From Spirosoma endophyticum (lineage in GTDB: Bacteria; Bacteroidota; Bacteroidia; Cytophagales; Spirosomataceae), in assembly GCF_900112365.1 (NCBI RefSeq), contig NZ_FOLQ01000003.1:1-64000 (forward strand): a stretch of 64,000 nucleotides of DNA, written 5' to 3'. The position numbers and the translations under genes were made by a program. Numbering within the stretch: the stretch's first letter is position 1; each line of letters starts with the position of its first letter. A model generated the notes under the pieces. That model did not search any database and was not told where the DNA came from. It saw only the letters and a program-made list of their open reading frames with translations. Positions 52,694 to 62,821 of this stretch are shown here, one piece after another.

Positions 52694-55600
52694 ATGTATC
52701 CCTATCTGTCAGTTATTCTTTTCTTTTTCGCGCTAGCCGCGTCGGCGCAAAATAAGCCACAACCCGATTACGCCCGCGATTGGCGACGAGCTGATTCATT
52801 GGCAGGCAAGGGTTTACCAAAATCAGCGCTGGAAATTGCTAACCGGATTTATAAAGAGGCCAAGTCCACCCAAAACTATCCACAGGTGGCTAAGGCGGCC
52901 ATGCACCGGATGATTTTTCGTAGTTACTCGGATGAGAATGCGTATGTAGAGCTGGTTAAAGCGCTCAAAACTGACATTGTCGAAACGCCAGAACCGGCGC
53001 GGTCGGTTTTACAATCGGTTTTGGCGGATTGTTACTGGCAGTATTTCCAGCAGAACCGGTACAAGTTTTATGATCGGGCCACAATAGGCCGGGCAACCAA
53101 AGGCCGATCAGCTGTAAACAACGTAACGGATAAGCCCGGAAAGGCCGCTGATTCGACAGCGGATTTCACAAGTTGGGATGCCCATCAACTGATTGACGCC
53201 ATAACATCGGCGTATCTAGCTTCGGTTCAGGAGAAAGCCCTCTTACAAAAAACGCCTATTTCGGCATATGATGCGTTGCTGGACAAAGGGGATGCAGATG
53301 CACGTCCACTACGTCCGACGCTCTATGATTTGTTGGGACACCGGGCCATCGGATTCTTCCAAAACACCGAACCGGACCTATTGAAGCCAGTTTTCAAATT
53401 TGAACTTGATAAAGCTGACTACCTCGCCGGACCAGATGTATTCGCGAAACTAACCATCCAAAGTCAGGATTCACTGTCGGGTCGTTATCAGGCGCTGCTT
53501 TTGTATCAGCAATTATTGGCATTTCATCTGTCGGATAATCAGCCTGATGCATTGGCCGATGCTGATGTACTGCGGCTAGCGTTTGTCCATCAGCATAGCG
53601 TTGCGCCAGAGCGGGACACTCTTTATAAACAGACGCTCGAAAAGCAGATGGCCCGCTTCAAAAATGCGCCTGCCGAAGCTGCGTACGCCTATCAGCTAGC
53701 CGAGTTTTTAGCTAACCATGGTCAACCGGTTCGTCCGTTAGATGACGGCGATGAACCATCGTCTGACCCGGTCTCAACCAATCCATCGCGATGGAACAAT
53801 AAGCGAGCCGCCGATATCTGCCGGGATTTAACCAAGCGATTCCCGAAAACGCTGAACGGCAAAAAGGCCGATCAGTTGTTGAGCAGGCTGTTGTTGCCAA
53901 CCTATTCACTTCAGGTGGAACAGGTGAATGTACCACAACAACCATTTCGGGCCTTGGTGAGCTACCAGAATGTAAGCAAGGTTTTATACCGAGTTGTGAA
54001 GATAAACGTATCGGAGATGCAAACGTATCACGATAACATGGATAAAGACGAACAGCGGAAAACGCTATTCATCAAGTTGTTAAAACGAGCTGGCGTATTT
54101 GAAAAAACTGTTACGTTGCCTGATGACGGCGACCTTAATCGACACTCGGTCGAGATACCACTGACTGGCCTGCCACTTGGACATTATATGCTTTTGGCTA
54201 CGACCGACGATAAATTTCAGGATAAAACCGAAGCCGTTCAGTTCGCTGATTTTGTCGTATCATCCCTGGGTTATTTGATATTACCGGCCGACATAGCTCA
54301 AACAAATCAAGCCGTCGTTGTGACAAACCGCTTAACCGGCGAACCGATGAAAAATGTGTTGGTTTCGCTGGTTAGCTCAACAAAATTGTCGTGGCTTGCC
54401 AGCCTTAAGCCATTAAAAACGGATGTGAAAGGCTGGATCAGGATGCCAACGAGCGATATGCCCAAACAGACCAGTTTTCAATACCTGCTTGTCGATGGCG
54501 CTGATACGTTACTTTCCAATAAACAATATCACTACAATTATTTCGGTAATCCAACTACTAATCCTATTCAAACATATGCCAAGCTCTTTACTGATCGGGC
54601 CATTTACCACCCGGGTCAGTTGATTTACGTTAAGGGACTTATCTATGAAGGAAAAGAAAACCAATTGGATGTCGTTACCAACCGGGCTGTCGCCGTTGAA
54701 TTTCTTGATCAGAATGGCGAGCGAATAGCCAGTCAAACGCTAAGAACGAACGAATTCGGTACGTTCACGGCCAGCTTTACGGCTCCCGTCGGGCGCTTGA
54801 CCGGAGCAATGAGTTTGCAAACAGAATATGGTGGCACGAGTGTTCAGGTGGAAGAATACAAACGGCCGACATTTGAGGTGAAGACCAAGCCAATAAAGCA
54901 ATCTTTTAAACTGGGTCAGACGGTTGCGCTAACGGCAGAAGCAAAAACTTTTTCGGGGGCGGTTGTCGATGGAGCAGCAGTGCGTTATCGGGTCGTGCGC
55001 AAGCTCCGGCAGCGCTGGGATTGGTGGTACGTTCCCAGGAACACGAACCAAACTGAAATTGCTAACGGAACAACCCAAACGGATATAAAAGGCAACATCA
55101 GCATTTCGTTTACAGCGACGCCTGACCTTGAAAAATCCCGCGAGGACAACCCGATCTTTGATTTTGAGGTGACGATTGACGTAACCGACCGGGCGGGCGA
55201 AACACGTAGTGCCACCCAAACGCTACGTATCGGCTACTCGGCGTTGCAGGCCAGCTTATCCATTCCGGCGCAGGTTGAGGTCGATAAGCCAACGACTTTT
55301 CCGGTAAAAATCACGAATCAGTCGGGTGAGAATGTATCAGCAAAAGGGCAGTTGACCATTTATCGGCTGCAACCGCCAACTCGACCACTACGTAATCGCT
55401 TGTGGAGTCGGCCCGACCGCCAGTTTTTAAGCAAAGCCGAGTTTGAGCAATTGTTTCCGAACGATTTGTATGCGAATGAAAATGATCCTCGGTCGTGGTC
55501 CAAAGGTGAAGTAGTGCAGCAGCAAACGATTACAACGCCTGCGGATTCGCTGGTCAAGCCAGACCTGAGTCGCTACGTTCCCGGTGAATACGTAGCGGAG

Positions 55601-58600
55601 TTAACCGTAACTGACTCGGCTGGCGAAACAACCCGCGACAAGGCCTATTTCGCCGTTGTGAACGACAAGCAGCCCATTGCCTCGGCCCGAATTGACAGTT
55701 GGGTACAGGTCCGTAAAGCCACGGCTGAACCCGGCGAAGAAGCCATCTTCTGGGTTGGAAATAGCCAGCCGGGCTGGCTATTGATGACGGTAGAAGAAAA
55801 TCGCAAAGTTGTCCGGCAGGAATGGATTAAGACCGATGGGAAACCTCGGCGCGTTACGTTGCCCGTCACCGAAAAGTTGCGGGGTGGTTTTGCTATACAT
55901 TTTGCCATGATACAGAACGGACGGCTTTACCAGAAATCGCAGCTTATTACGGTACCGTTTACCAATAAGAAACTTCAGATTGAAACGCAGACATTCCGCG
56001 ATAAACTCAAGCCCGGCGAGCGCGAAAAATGGACGCTAACTATCAGTGGACTAGACAATCAGCCCGCTGAGATGATGGCAACGCTCTATGATGCCTCGCT
56101 GGATGCGTTCGATCGACTTGACTGGCCAACGGAGTTTTATCAAACGTATTCGCCGATTTTTTATGGTTGGCAGTCGGCTGGTTTCAATGCGAAATCGAGT
56201 GTTGCGGTCTCTTATCGGTACAGAACAGAACCTCCCGCACCGGCTCGCCAATATGATCAGTTAGGCTGGATGGGCTACCAGTTTCTTCCTTACGGAAAAC
56301 GGCCATTCCTACATAATCGGACATTAGAAGAGTCGGATCAGGCTGTTCGCATACTGATTCGGCGAACGGGTAAAGTGATTAGTGGGACAGCGAAGCTTAA
56401 AAATGGTTCGGCCGTGCCAGGCATTAATATTTTGATGCAGGGCACCGTTATTGGGGCTGTGTCTGACGCCAAAGGTCAATTTTCACTTGTAGCGGATTCG
56501 GTAAATCAAGCAGTCACACTGGTTTTTTCGGCAATTGGATACGTAACAAATGAGGTAACTATCAAAAAAGCAACAGCATTCCAATTGATGCCAGATGCAC
56601 GTGCATTGAGTGAAGTCGTTGTGACAGGATATGGCACTGCTCAAAAGCGAGAACTAACCGGGGCCGTAGCAAAAATAAGCCTACGGGGGGGCGCTGCGCC
56701 AATGGCCGCCAGGATGGCTTCTGCTGATGCCGTGGCGCCTGGTCAGACCCAATCAGCCGCTAACGATGGGCCTCCCAAACAGCCTGAATTAATAAATCCC
56801 CGCAAAAACTTCAACGAAACGGCGTTTTTTCTGCCGCAACTAAGAGCCGATGAACGGGGCAGGGTTGTCCTGACGTTTACGATGCCCGAAGCGCTCACAC
56901 GCTGGCGGTTGCTGACGTTCGCGCATACAAAAGACCTGAAAACCGGTACGTTGGAACGAGAGATCATTACTCAGAAAGAGTTGATGATCACGGCGAATAC
57001 ACCACGTTTCCTGCGCGAAGGGGATTCCATTCGGGTAACAGCCCGTGTGAATAACTTAAGCGGAAAAACACTGTCAGCGACGGCGATCCTTAGTTTAACG
57101 GATGCGATTACTGGTGAGCCCCTTAACCAGAAACTAATACGTAGTAGTCTGCAAACATCGGCGACCATTGCCGCTGGTCAGGGGCAAGTGGTTGGCTGGA
57201 CGCTGGTTGTTCCGGCGGGTCTCGAAACTGTTACGTGTCGCTTAACAGCACAGGCTGGCAGTTTTACCGATGGTGAAGAGTTTACGGTGCCCGTACTACC
57301 CAACCGGATGCTGGTGACCGATAGCCAGCCGTTTTGGGTGAATGGCCGGGAAACGAAAGAATTTAAACTGAAACCACTCACAAATCTGAATCCCGAACTG
57401 CCCGTTCAACATGAGCGACTAACGGTGGAGGTGACGAGTAACCCGAGTTGGTATGCGCTGCAATCGCTGCCATACCTAATGGAGTATCGCTATGAATGCG
57501 CCGAGCAGTTGTTTAGCCGCTTGTACGCCAATAGCCTGGCGGCACATATTGTCGGTAGCAAACCGGCTTTTAAACAGGTGATTGCAGAGTGGCAGAAAAA
57601 TCCGCCGAAAGGTCCGCTTCAGTCGAATGAAGAGCTGAAAGCGGTTACGTTGGAAAACTCGCCCTGGTTAGCAGACGCCCGATCTGAAGCCGATCGTCAG
57701 GCAAAATTAGGACAGCTTCTGGACCAGAATCGAATGGAGAGTGAGCAGGTTCGCGCCTTCGAGAAGCTTCAGCAACTTCAGACGGGTGGGGGAGGATTCA
57801 TTTGGTTTGGTGGCATGCAGCCGAACTTGTCAATGACCTTGCACATTCTGAGCGGATTTGGCCATTTACAAAAATTAGGCGTCAAATTTCCTGATGAGTT
57901 AGAGCCGAAATTAAGTGAAATGCAAGCCAATGCGATCCGATATGCCGATGCCGAAATGAAGCTTTGGGTTGATGAGCAGAAAAAGAATGATGAACAAAAG
58001 AAAAAAGTAGTTGGCCCGTGGTATTTTTCGGCGACACAGTATCTCTACGCGCGCAGTTTCTACCTGGACAAACCCGTCGACAAAACTGTACTTGCCTACT
58101 TAAAGCAGCGGGTGGCCGATGAGTGGATCAAGCAAAGTTTACAGGGGCAGGCTCTCTCTGCGTTGGCTTTACATCGGCTAGGAGATTCAAAGACGGCCGG
58201 GGACATTGTTCGCTCATTAGGGGAGCGGACGCGTGAGTCGGAGGAGTTGGGAACGTACTGGCCCGATAACACGAGCGGCCTATATTGGTATCAAACACCC
58301 ATCGAAACGCAGGCGTATCTGATCGAAGCGTTTGATGAAATAAAGCAGGATCGGGTTGCGGTCGATAATATGAAACGCTGGCTCCTGCGGCAGAAACAAA
58401 CGCAGTCGTGGTCATCGACTAAGGCCACAACCGAAGCCATTTATGCCTTGTTGCTACGTGGTAGCGACTGGCTCGGAACGGGCGTCAGCACACAGGTGAG
58501 TCTGGGTGGTCAGCCCATCGAAAGTCGCGTTACGAAGTCGGACGCCATCACCGGCTATGAAAAAGTGACGTACGCAGCTTCCGAAATCAAGCCGGAAATG

Positions 58601-59119
58601 GGTGTGATTCAGATCACGAAAAAAGCTGACGGCCCGGCCTGGGGCGCTCTATACTGGCAACATTTCGAACCACTGGATCGGGTGATGCCGGGAAGTGCGG
58701 GTCTGTCGGTTCAAAAAACGCTGTACGTGCAGCACGATTCGCCAAGCGGGCCGATCATCTCGCCCGTAGCGTCACAAACGGCCATCAAGCCCGGCGATTT
58801 GATCAAAGTTCGGCTGGTACTGAAAACGGATCGGGTAATGGAGTACGTTCACCTGAAAGATGGTCGAGCGTCTGGCTTTGAACCCGTGGTAGCCTTGTCA
58901 GGCTATAAATACCAAAATGGCCTTGGTTATTACGAATCGCCCCGCGACGCCAGCACTGATTTCTTCATGAGCTACCTACCCGTGGGTACACATGTGTTTG
59001 AGTATGACCTGCGCGTTGCGCAAACCGGTGATTTTTCGGCGGGTGTGGCGACAGTGCAATGTTTTTATGCCCCCGAATTTTCGGCTCACTCCGCCGGAGA
59101 ACGGGTGAAAGTGAAGTAA
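52694..59119 (+). CDS. Alpha-2-macroglobulin-like protein with inserted carboxypeptidase-like domain and SusC-type plug signature
   Basis: 2141 residues from the ATG at 52694; signal peptide MYPYLSVILFFFALAASAQ. The N-terminal 400 residues are helical. MG-type beta domains follow (for example TDRAIYHPGQLIYVKGLIY, bait-like MG2/MG3), then, between macroglobulin parts at about 1225-1332, a carboxypeptidase-regulatory-like domain (GTAKLKNGSAVPGINILMQG and DAKGQFSL) ending ALSEVVVTGYGTAQKRELTG, the motif that normally opens SusC/RagA TonB receptors. C-terminally come the A2M domain with MPEALTRWRLLTFAHTKD, the CxEQ thioester in RYECAEQLF (C1602) and the helical thioester barrel. Probably a large envelope protease trap of the YfaS type. 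No PBP1C (pbpC) partner is nearby. Confidence 0.88.
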   Translation: MYPYLSVILFFFALAASAQNKPQPDYARDWRRADSLAGKGLPKSALEIANRIYKEAKSTQNYPQVAKAAMHRMIFRSYSDENAYVELVKALKTDIVETPEPARSVLQSVLADCYWQYFQQNRYKFYDRATIGRATKGRSAVNNVTDKPGKAADSTADFTSWDAHQLIDAITSAYLASVQEKALLQKTPISAYDALLDKGDADARPLRPTLYDLLGHRAIGFFQNTEPDLLKPVFKFELDKADYLAGPDVFAKLTIQSQDSLSGRYQALLLYQQLLAFHLSDNQPDALADADVLRLAFVHQHSVAPERDTLYKQTLEKQMARFKNAPAEAAYAYQLAEFLANHGQPVRPLDDGDEPSSDPVSTNPSRWNNKRAADICRDLTKRFPKTLNGKKADQLLSRLLLPTYSLQVEQVNVPQQPFRALVSYQNVSKVLYRVVKINVSEMQTYHDNMDKDEQRKTLFIKLLKRAGVFEKTVTLPDDGDLNRHSVEIPLTGLPLGHYMLLATTDDKFQDKTEAVQFADFVVSSLGYLILPADIAQTNQAVVVTNRLTGEPMKNVLVSLVSSTKLSWLASLKPLKTDVKGWIRMPTSDMPKQTSFQYLLVDGADTLLSNKQYHYNYFGNPTTNPIQTYAKLFTDRAIYHPGQLIYVKGLIYEGKENQLDVVTNRAVAVEFLDQNGERIASQTLRTNEFGTFTASFTAPVGRLTGAMSLQTEYGGTSVQVEEYKRPTFEVKTKPIKQSFKLGQTVALTAEAKTFSGAVVDGAAVRYRVVRKLRQRWDWWYVPRNTNQTEIANGTTQTDIKGNISISFTATPDLEKSREDNPIFDFEVTIDVTDRAGETRSATQTLRIGYSALQASLSIPAQVEVDKPTTFPVKITNQSGENVSAKGQLTIYRLQPPTRPLRNRLWSRPDRQFLSKAEFEQLFPNDLYANENDPRSWSKGEVVQQQTITTPADSLVKPDLSRYVPGEYVAELTVTDSAGETTRDKAYFAVVNDKQPIASARIDSWVQVRKATAEPGEEAIFWVGNSQPGWLLMTVEENRKVVRQEWIKTDGKPRRVTLPVTEKLRGGFAIHFAMIQNGRLYQKSQLITVPFTNKKLQIETQTFRDKLKPGEREKWTLTISGLDNQPAEMMATLYDASLDAFDRLDWPTEFYQTYSPIFYGWQSAGFNAKSSVAVSYRYRTEPPAPARQYDQLGWMGYQFLPYGKRPFLHNRTLEESDQAVRILIRRTGKVISGTAKLKNGSAVPGINILMQGTVIGAVSDAKGQFSLVADSVNQAVTLVFSAIGYVTNEVTIKKATAFQLMPDARALSEVVVTGYGTAQKRELTGAVAKISLRGGAAPMAARMASADAVAPGQTQSAANDGPPKQPELINPRKNFNETAFFLPQLRADERGRVVLTFTMPEALTRWRLLTFAHTKDLKTGTLEREIITQKELMITANTPRFLREGDSIRVTARVNNLSGKTLSATAILSLTDAITGEPLNQKLIRSSLQTSATIAAGQGQVVGWTLVVPAGLETVTCRLTAQAGSFTDGEEFTVPVLPNRMLVTDSQPFWVNGRETKEFKLKPLTNLNPELPVQHERLTVEVTSNPSWYALQSLPYLMEYRYECAEQLFSRLYANSLAAHIVGSKPAFKQVIAEWQKNPPKGPLQSNEELKAVTLENSPWLADARSEADRQAKLGQLLDQNRMESEQVRAFEKLQQLQTGGGGFIWFGGMQPNLSMTLHILSGFGHLQKLGVKFPDELEPKLSEMQANAIRYADAEMKLWVDEQKKNDEQKKKVVGPWYFSATQYLYARSFYLDKPVDKTVLAYLKQRVADEWIKQSLQGQALSALALHRLGDSKTAGDIVRSLGERTRESEELGTYWPDNTSGLYWYQTPIETQAYLIEAFDEIKQDRVAVDNMKRWLLRQKQTQSWSSTKATTEAIYALLLRGSDWLGTGVSTQVSLGGQPIESRVTKSDAITGYEKVTYAASEIKPEMGVIQITKKADGPAWGALYWQHFEPLDRVMPGSAGLSVQKTLYVQHDSPSGPIISPVASQTAIKPGDLIKVRLVLKTDRVMEYVHLKDGRASGFEPVVALSGYKYQNGLGYYESPRDASTDFFMSYLPVGTHVFEYDLRVAQTGDFSAGVATVQCFYAPEFSAHSAGERVKVK

Positions 59120-59182
59120 GCTAAGAGTAACGCGGGTGGAAATCAGCGATCTCCAGTTTGGTTCGACAGGTTTCCACTCGCC

Positions 59183-59560
59183 TTACGTCGTTGTTGCAAT
59201 CGCTTCTAATTCAATGCCAAACCCATAATGCAGAGGGGAGCAAGGAACAACCGAACGGGCCGGACGATGGTCGCCGAAGAACTCCGCGTATAGTTGATTG
59301 ACCGTGCCCCAGGCGCTGATGTCTGAGATAAAAACACTGACTTTTAATACACTCGCTCGCTTGCTGCCAGCCGCTTTTAGAATAGCATCAAGATTTAGTA
59401 AGATTTGCTGCGTTTGCTCCGCAACGGTAGCATCGGTTAATTTTTCGCCAGTGGGTGTAATGGGCAGAATCCCGGACACAAAAACCATATCACCGTGGAC
59501 CACGGCCTGTGAATAATGTCCACCCGGAACAGGCGCATCGGGAGTTTGAATAAACGTCAT
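59183..59560 (-). CDS. RidA-family protein
   Basis: 125 residues from the ATG at 59560. HYSQAVVHGDMVFVSGILPITPTG, an even-sized core and the C-terminal RPARSVVPCSPLHYGFGIELEAIAT fit the YjgF/YER057c/UK114 family. RidA proper hydrolyses reactive 2-aminoacrylate and other enamines; its arginine (here R in RPARSVV) is conserved. Expected trimer. Confidence 0.87.
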   Translation of the reverse strand: MTFIQTPDAPVPGGHYSQAVVHGDMVFVSGILPITPTGEKLTDATVAEQTQQILLNLDAILKAAGSKRASVLKVSVFISDISAWGTVNQLYAEFFGDHRPARSVVPCSPLHYGFGIELEAIATTT

Positions 59561-59649
59561 GTTAGTTTCGGAATAAGATTGAGCAGGAAATTCATCATTC
59601 ACTGCGCTCGTTCTCCCGAAACCTACGTAAAAAGTGCTATTCTACGAAA

Positions 59650-59688
59650 CCAAACGTGCCATAACTGCTGAAGTTATGGCACGTTTGG
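59650..59688 (-). terminator. Hairpin after the small membrane-protein gene
   Basis: Perfect 17-base arms CCAAACGTGCCATAACT (59650-59666) / AGTTATGGCACGTTTGG (59672-59688), loop GCTGA, no clear T tract. It ends the gene upstream on the minus strand before ridA. Confidence 0.65.
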
Positions 59689-59709
59689 TTATTGGTGTTA
59701 TGAAATTGC

Positions 59710-60045
59710 TTAAACAATAGCGTCAATCAGGGCTGTAATAATGGACACGACAAAACTGAAGAGTAGTGCCGCAATAAATCCTGAAACGTGAAAACTGGGG
59801 ATCAGATAAGCCGTCAGGTAAACCATCAATACGTTGAGGACCAGTAAAAACAGACCGAGCGTGATAACTGTAATGGGGATAGTAAGAATCGTAAGAATTG
59901 GTTTAATGAACGCGTTCAGAAAACCCAGTACAATGGCTACCATTATGTACGTACCAGCACCGCCTGAAACAGAAACGCCGGGAATAAAATAAGCTGCAAC
60001 CCAAACGGCTACCGCGCTAATAAGAATACGGATAATAAGTCCCAT
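59710..60045 (-). CDS. Small four-helix membrane protein, phage-holin-4_2-like family
   Basis: 111 residues from the ATG at 60045. About four membrane helices: LIIRILISAVAVWVAAYFIPGV, TYIMVAIVLGFLNAFIKPIL, ITVITLGLFLLVLNVLMVYLTAYLIP, FIAALLFSFVVSIITALIDAIV. The layout and GFLNAFIKPI segment match the widespread DUF/PF04020-type proteins called phage holin family although no phage is present. Function unknown. Confidence 0.82.
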   Translation of the reverse strand: MGLIIRILISAVAVWVAAYFIPGVSVSGGAGTYIMVAIVLGFLNAFIKPILTILTIPITVITLGLFLLVLNVLMVYLTAYLIPSFHVSGFIAALLFSFVVSIITALIDAIV

Positions 60046-60129
60046 GAAAAAAGTGTGTTTGGTGAGCAACCTTGCGCAAACACCCTTTTGGTGCCTGCCG
60101 AGGTTGAAAACCAAACTGCAAACCTGAAA

Positions 60130-60738
60130 CTATTGTTTTTGATGGCGGGCCTTTAACACGGCTATAATGTCATCCAGATTCATATTTTTCTGCTCTAGAA
60201 GCACCAGAAAGTGGAAGAGAAGATCAGCCGCTTCGCCTTTGAACAGATCGTCGTTATCGTCTTTGGCTTCGATGACCAGTTCAACGGCTTCTTCCCCAAC
60301 CTTCTGCGCAATCTTATTGACGCCCCGGTTGAAAAGGTTTGTCGTGTATGATTTCTCTGATGGATTAACTTTCCGGTCGTGGATAATGCCCTGGAGGTAG
60401 TTCAGAAACTGGCCCCGGCCCTGATTGACTTCATCAAAACAGGTATCGGCTCCTGTGTGGCAAGTCGGTCCGGCAGGATTGGTTTTAATCAGCAACGTAT
60501 CGCCGTCGCAGTCGATTAGGATAGTCTGGACGTGCAGAAAGTTATTGGAGGTTTCGCCTTTGGTCCAGAGTCGCTGCTTGCTTCGGCTGAAAAACGTTAC
60601 AACATTTTCGGCAACGGTTTTATCATATGCCTCACGGTTCATATAGCCCAGCATCAGAACTTTGCCCGTTTCAGCGTCCTGAATCACCGCAGGAATAAGA
60701 CCGTCGGACGATTTATCAAAATTAATCTCGGAATTCAT
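60130..60738 (-). CDS. hisIE: Bifunctional phosphoribosyl-AMP cyclohydrolase / phosphoribosyl-ATP pyrophosphatase
   Basis: 202 residues catalysing the second and third steps of histidine biosynthesis. The HisI half contains VIQDAETGKVLMLGYMNREAY, SRSKQRLWTKGETSNN and the zinc-ligand region PAGPTCHTGADTCF; the HisE half has VGEEAVELVIEAKDDNDD, the pyrophosphatase acidic helix. It follows trpA by 16 bases on the same strand, so it may be the end of a trp-his transcript. No other his genes are in the window. Confidence 0.94.
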   Translation of the reverse strand: MNSEINFDKSSDGLIPAVIQDAETGKVLMLGYMNREAYDKTVAENVVTFFSRSKQRLWTKGETSNNFLHVQTILIDCDGDTLLIKTNPAGPTCHTGADTCFDEVNQGRGQFLNYLQGIIHDRKVNPSEKSYTTNLFNRGVNKIAQKVGEEAVELVIEAKDDNDDLFKGEAADLLFHFLVLLEQKNMNLDDIIAVLKARHQKQ

Positions 60739-60754
60739 GCTACAAAGGTAGTCG

Positions 60755-61555
60755 TTACGCCCGAATCGTTTCTACAAACGCCCGAATGCTCTCGGCCGAC
60801 GTTCCTTTTTCGGCCAGATGCCGGATGAAAGCACTACCCACAATAGCGCCGTTAGCGTACTGGCTGGCCATATCGAAGGTTTCGTGGTTGTTGATGCCAA
60901 AGCCGATCAGCCGTGGATTTCGCAAATTCATGGCATTGATTCGCTCAAAGTACGTTCGCATGGAATCACTAACCCCTTTCACCGAGCCTGTAATGCTCGC
61001 CGACGAAACCATGTAGATGAATCCGTCAGATTCTTCATCAATGAGCCGAATACGACTTTCTGCCGTTTGGGGCGTAATGAGGTGCACATTCAGAATACCA
61101 TATTCGCGGAAGATCGGTGCATACTCATCCAGAAATAAATCCAGCGGCAAATCGGGTAGAATTACTCCATCGACACCTACTTCCTGGCACTTTTTGCAGA
61201 AATTTTCGATGCCAAATTGAATCACGGGGTTGATATAACCCATCAACAGAATCGGTACAGTAACTGGCTCACCGGACGTAGCGCTTCGGCAATCGGCCAG
61301 TTGCGAAAACAACGTTTTCAACGACATGCCATTGTCCAGCGCCCGTTCGTTGCTGTGCTGAATGGTTTCGCCGTCGGCAACCGGATCAGAGTAGGGCATA
61401 CCAATTTCGACTAAATCGACGCCTGCCGCCTGTAAGCCCCGCAGGACAGTCATCGTGTCGTCGAGATAAGGGAATCCGGCGGTAAAATATACGTTTAGTA
61501 ACCGCTCGCTTTTAGTCGCGAACAGGTCGGTAATGCGGTTTTGGGTAAGGGTCAT
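60755..61555 (-). CDS. trpA: Tryptophan synthase alpha chain
   Basis: 266 residues from the ATG at 61555. It cleaves indole-3-glycerol phosphate to indole and G3P. Signature motif DLVEIGMPYSDPVADGETIQHSNERAL includes the catalytic glutamate and aspartate; GFGINNHETF and NGAIVGSAFIRHL form the phosphate site. Forms the alpha2-beta2 complex with TrpB encoded just upstream. A spacer with an imperfect inverted repeat separates it from trpB. Confidence 0.96.
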   Translation of the reverse strand: MTLTQNRITDLFATKSERLLNVYFTAGFPYLDDTMTVLRGLQAAGVDLVEIGMPYSDPVADGETIQHSNERALDNGMSLKTLFSQLADCRSATSGEPVTVPILLMGYINPVIQFGIENFCKKCQEVGVDGVILPDLPLDLFLDEYAPIFREYGILNVHLITPQTAESRIRLIDEESDGFIYMVSSASITGSVKGVSDSMRTYFERINAMNLRNPRLIGFGINNHETFDMASQYANGAIVGSAFIRHLAEKGTSAESIRAFVETIRA

Positions 61556-61560
61556 AAATG

Positions 61561-61619
61561 TATCCACGGGATTTAACCCGTAACTTACTGTATAACAAGG
61601 TCTAAAGCCCGTGGGTATA
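61561..61619. repeat. Imperfect inverted repeat between trpB and trpA
   Basis: TATCCACGGGATTTAACCC (61561-61579) and GGTCTAAAGCCCGTGGGTATA (61599-61619) share an inverted core of CCACGGG with TTTA-type tails around a 19-base loop. The CCCACGGGCTTTA word resembles dispersed intergenic repeats in this phylum. It may also act as a hairpin between the two trp genes. Confidence 0.5.
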
Positions 61620-61621
61620 TG

Positions 61622-62821
61622 CTACAAAAACTTCGAATACGTACTTAAATCTTTATCTCCACGGCCCGATAGACAAACGACTACTACGTCGTCGGGTTGA
61701 AGGTTCATTTTGGCTAATGCGGCCAGCGCGTGCGCTGATTCCAGTGCTGGAATAATGCCTTCAAGCTTGCTTAGTTCGAAACCAGCCTCCAGGGCTTCAT
61801 CGTCCGTAATGGCGTAGAAATCACCCCGGCCTGATTCAAACAAGTGCGCATGGAGTGGGCCAATACCTGGATAGTCCAATCCCGCTGAAATCGAATACGG
61901 CTCAATGACCTGCCCGTCTTCAGTTTGCATCAGAATGGTGCGGCTACCGTGCAATACACCGGGTTTTCCCAGGGCCGTTGTGGCTGCCGAATGCCCTGAC
62001 GTAACACCCTGCCCTGCGGCTTCGGCTGCAACCAGACGTACCGACGGTTCGTTCAGGTAATGATAGAAAGCCCCAGCTGCATTACTGCCACCACCAACGC
62101 AGGCCACTACGTAGTCTGGATTTGAGCTGCCCGTTTTAGCAAATAGTTGTTTCCTAACCTCTCCCGAAATAACCGATTGAAAGCGGGCGACCATATCAGG
62201 GTAGGGGTGCGGCCCCACGACCGAGCCGATGATGTAGTGCGTATCAACCGGGTTATTAATCCAGTGGCGCATGGCCTCATTGGTGGCGTCCTTGAGCGTC
62301 TGACTTCCCGACGTTGCCGGAACGACCGTAGCACCAAGCATCCGCATCCGGTCAACGTTGGGTTTCTGGCGTTCCATGTCGATACTCCCCATATAGACAA
62401 TGCACTCCAGACCCATCAGGGCGCACACCGTTGCCGTAGCGACGCCGTGTTGACCCGCGCCCGTTTCGGCCACGATCCGTTTTTTGCCCAATCGCTGTGC
62501 GACCAGAATCTGTCCGATCGTATTATTGATTTTGTGCGCACCTGTGTGGCAAAGATCTTCCCGCTTGAGGTAAATCGTAGCCCCGAGTTTCGCAGAGAGT
62601 CGTTTGGCTAAGAACAGCGGAGTTGGCCGCCCGACGTAATCTTCGAGCAACTGCCAGAACTCGGCCTGAAACGCTGGGTCGGCAATGATGCTGAGATAAT
62701 TCTGACGAAGCTCTTCTACGTTCGGATAGAGCATTTCAGGAATGAACGCTCCACCGAAGTGACCGTAAAAGCCTTTATTTGTAACCTCAAAAGAGGTTTG
62801 GGGTTCAAGAGTGGTTTGCAT
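61622..62821 (-). CDS. trpB: Tryptophan synthase beta chain
   Basis: 399 residues from [13 protein letters not shown] at 62821, the natural TrpB start. The PLP lysine is in [11 protein letters not shown] (K97); [24 protein letters not shown] and [16 protein letters not shown] are the family motifs. It condenses indole with serine. There is no stop codon between it and the PIN-domain frame directly upstream, so the two form one continuous 537-codon frame; whether TrpB is made alone, as a fusion, or both cannot be told from the sequence. Confidence 0.95.
   Translation of the reverse strand: MQTTLEPQTSFEVTNKGFYGHFGGAFIPEMLYPNVEELRQNYLSIIADPAFQAEFWQLLEDYVGRPTPLFLAKRLSAKLGATIYLKREDLCHTGAHKINNTIGQILVAQRLGKKRIVAETGAGQHGVATATVCALMGLECIVYMGSIDMERQKPNVDRMRMLGATVVPATSGSQTLKDATNEAMRHWINNPVDTHYIIGSVVGPHPYPDMVARFQSVISGEVRKQLFAKTGSSNPDYVVACVGGGSNAAGAFYHYLNEPSVRLVAAEAAGQGVTSGHSAATTALGKPGVLHGSRTILMQTEDGQVIEPYSISAGLDYPGIGPLHAHLFESGRGDFYAITDDEALEAGFELSKLEGIIPALESAHALAALAKMNLQPDDVVVVCLSGRGDKDLSTYSKFL

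Noticed and set aside
59710-60045. Prophage, suggested by a phage-holin-type name
   Set aside because: The family is a general four-helix protein in Bacteroidota; no phage structural, integrase or lysis genes are nearby.
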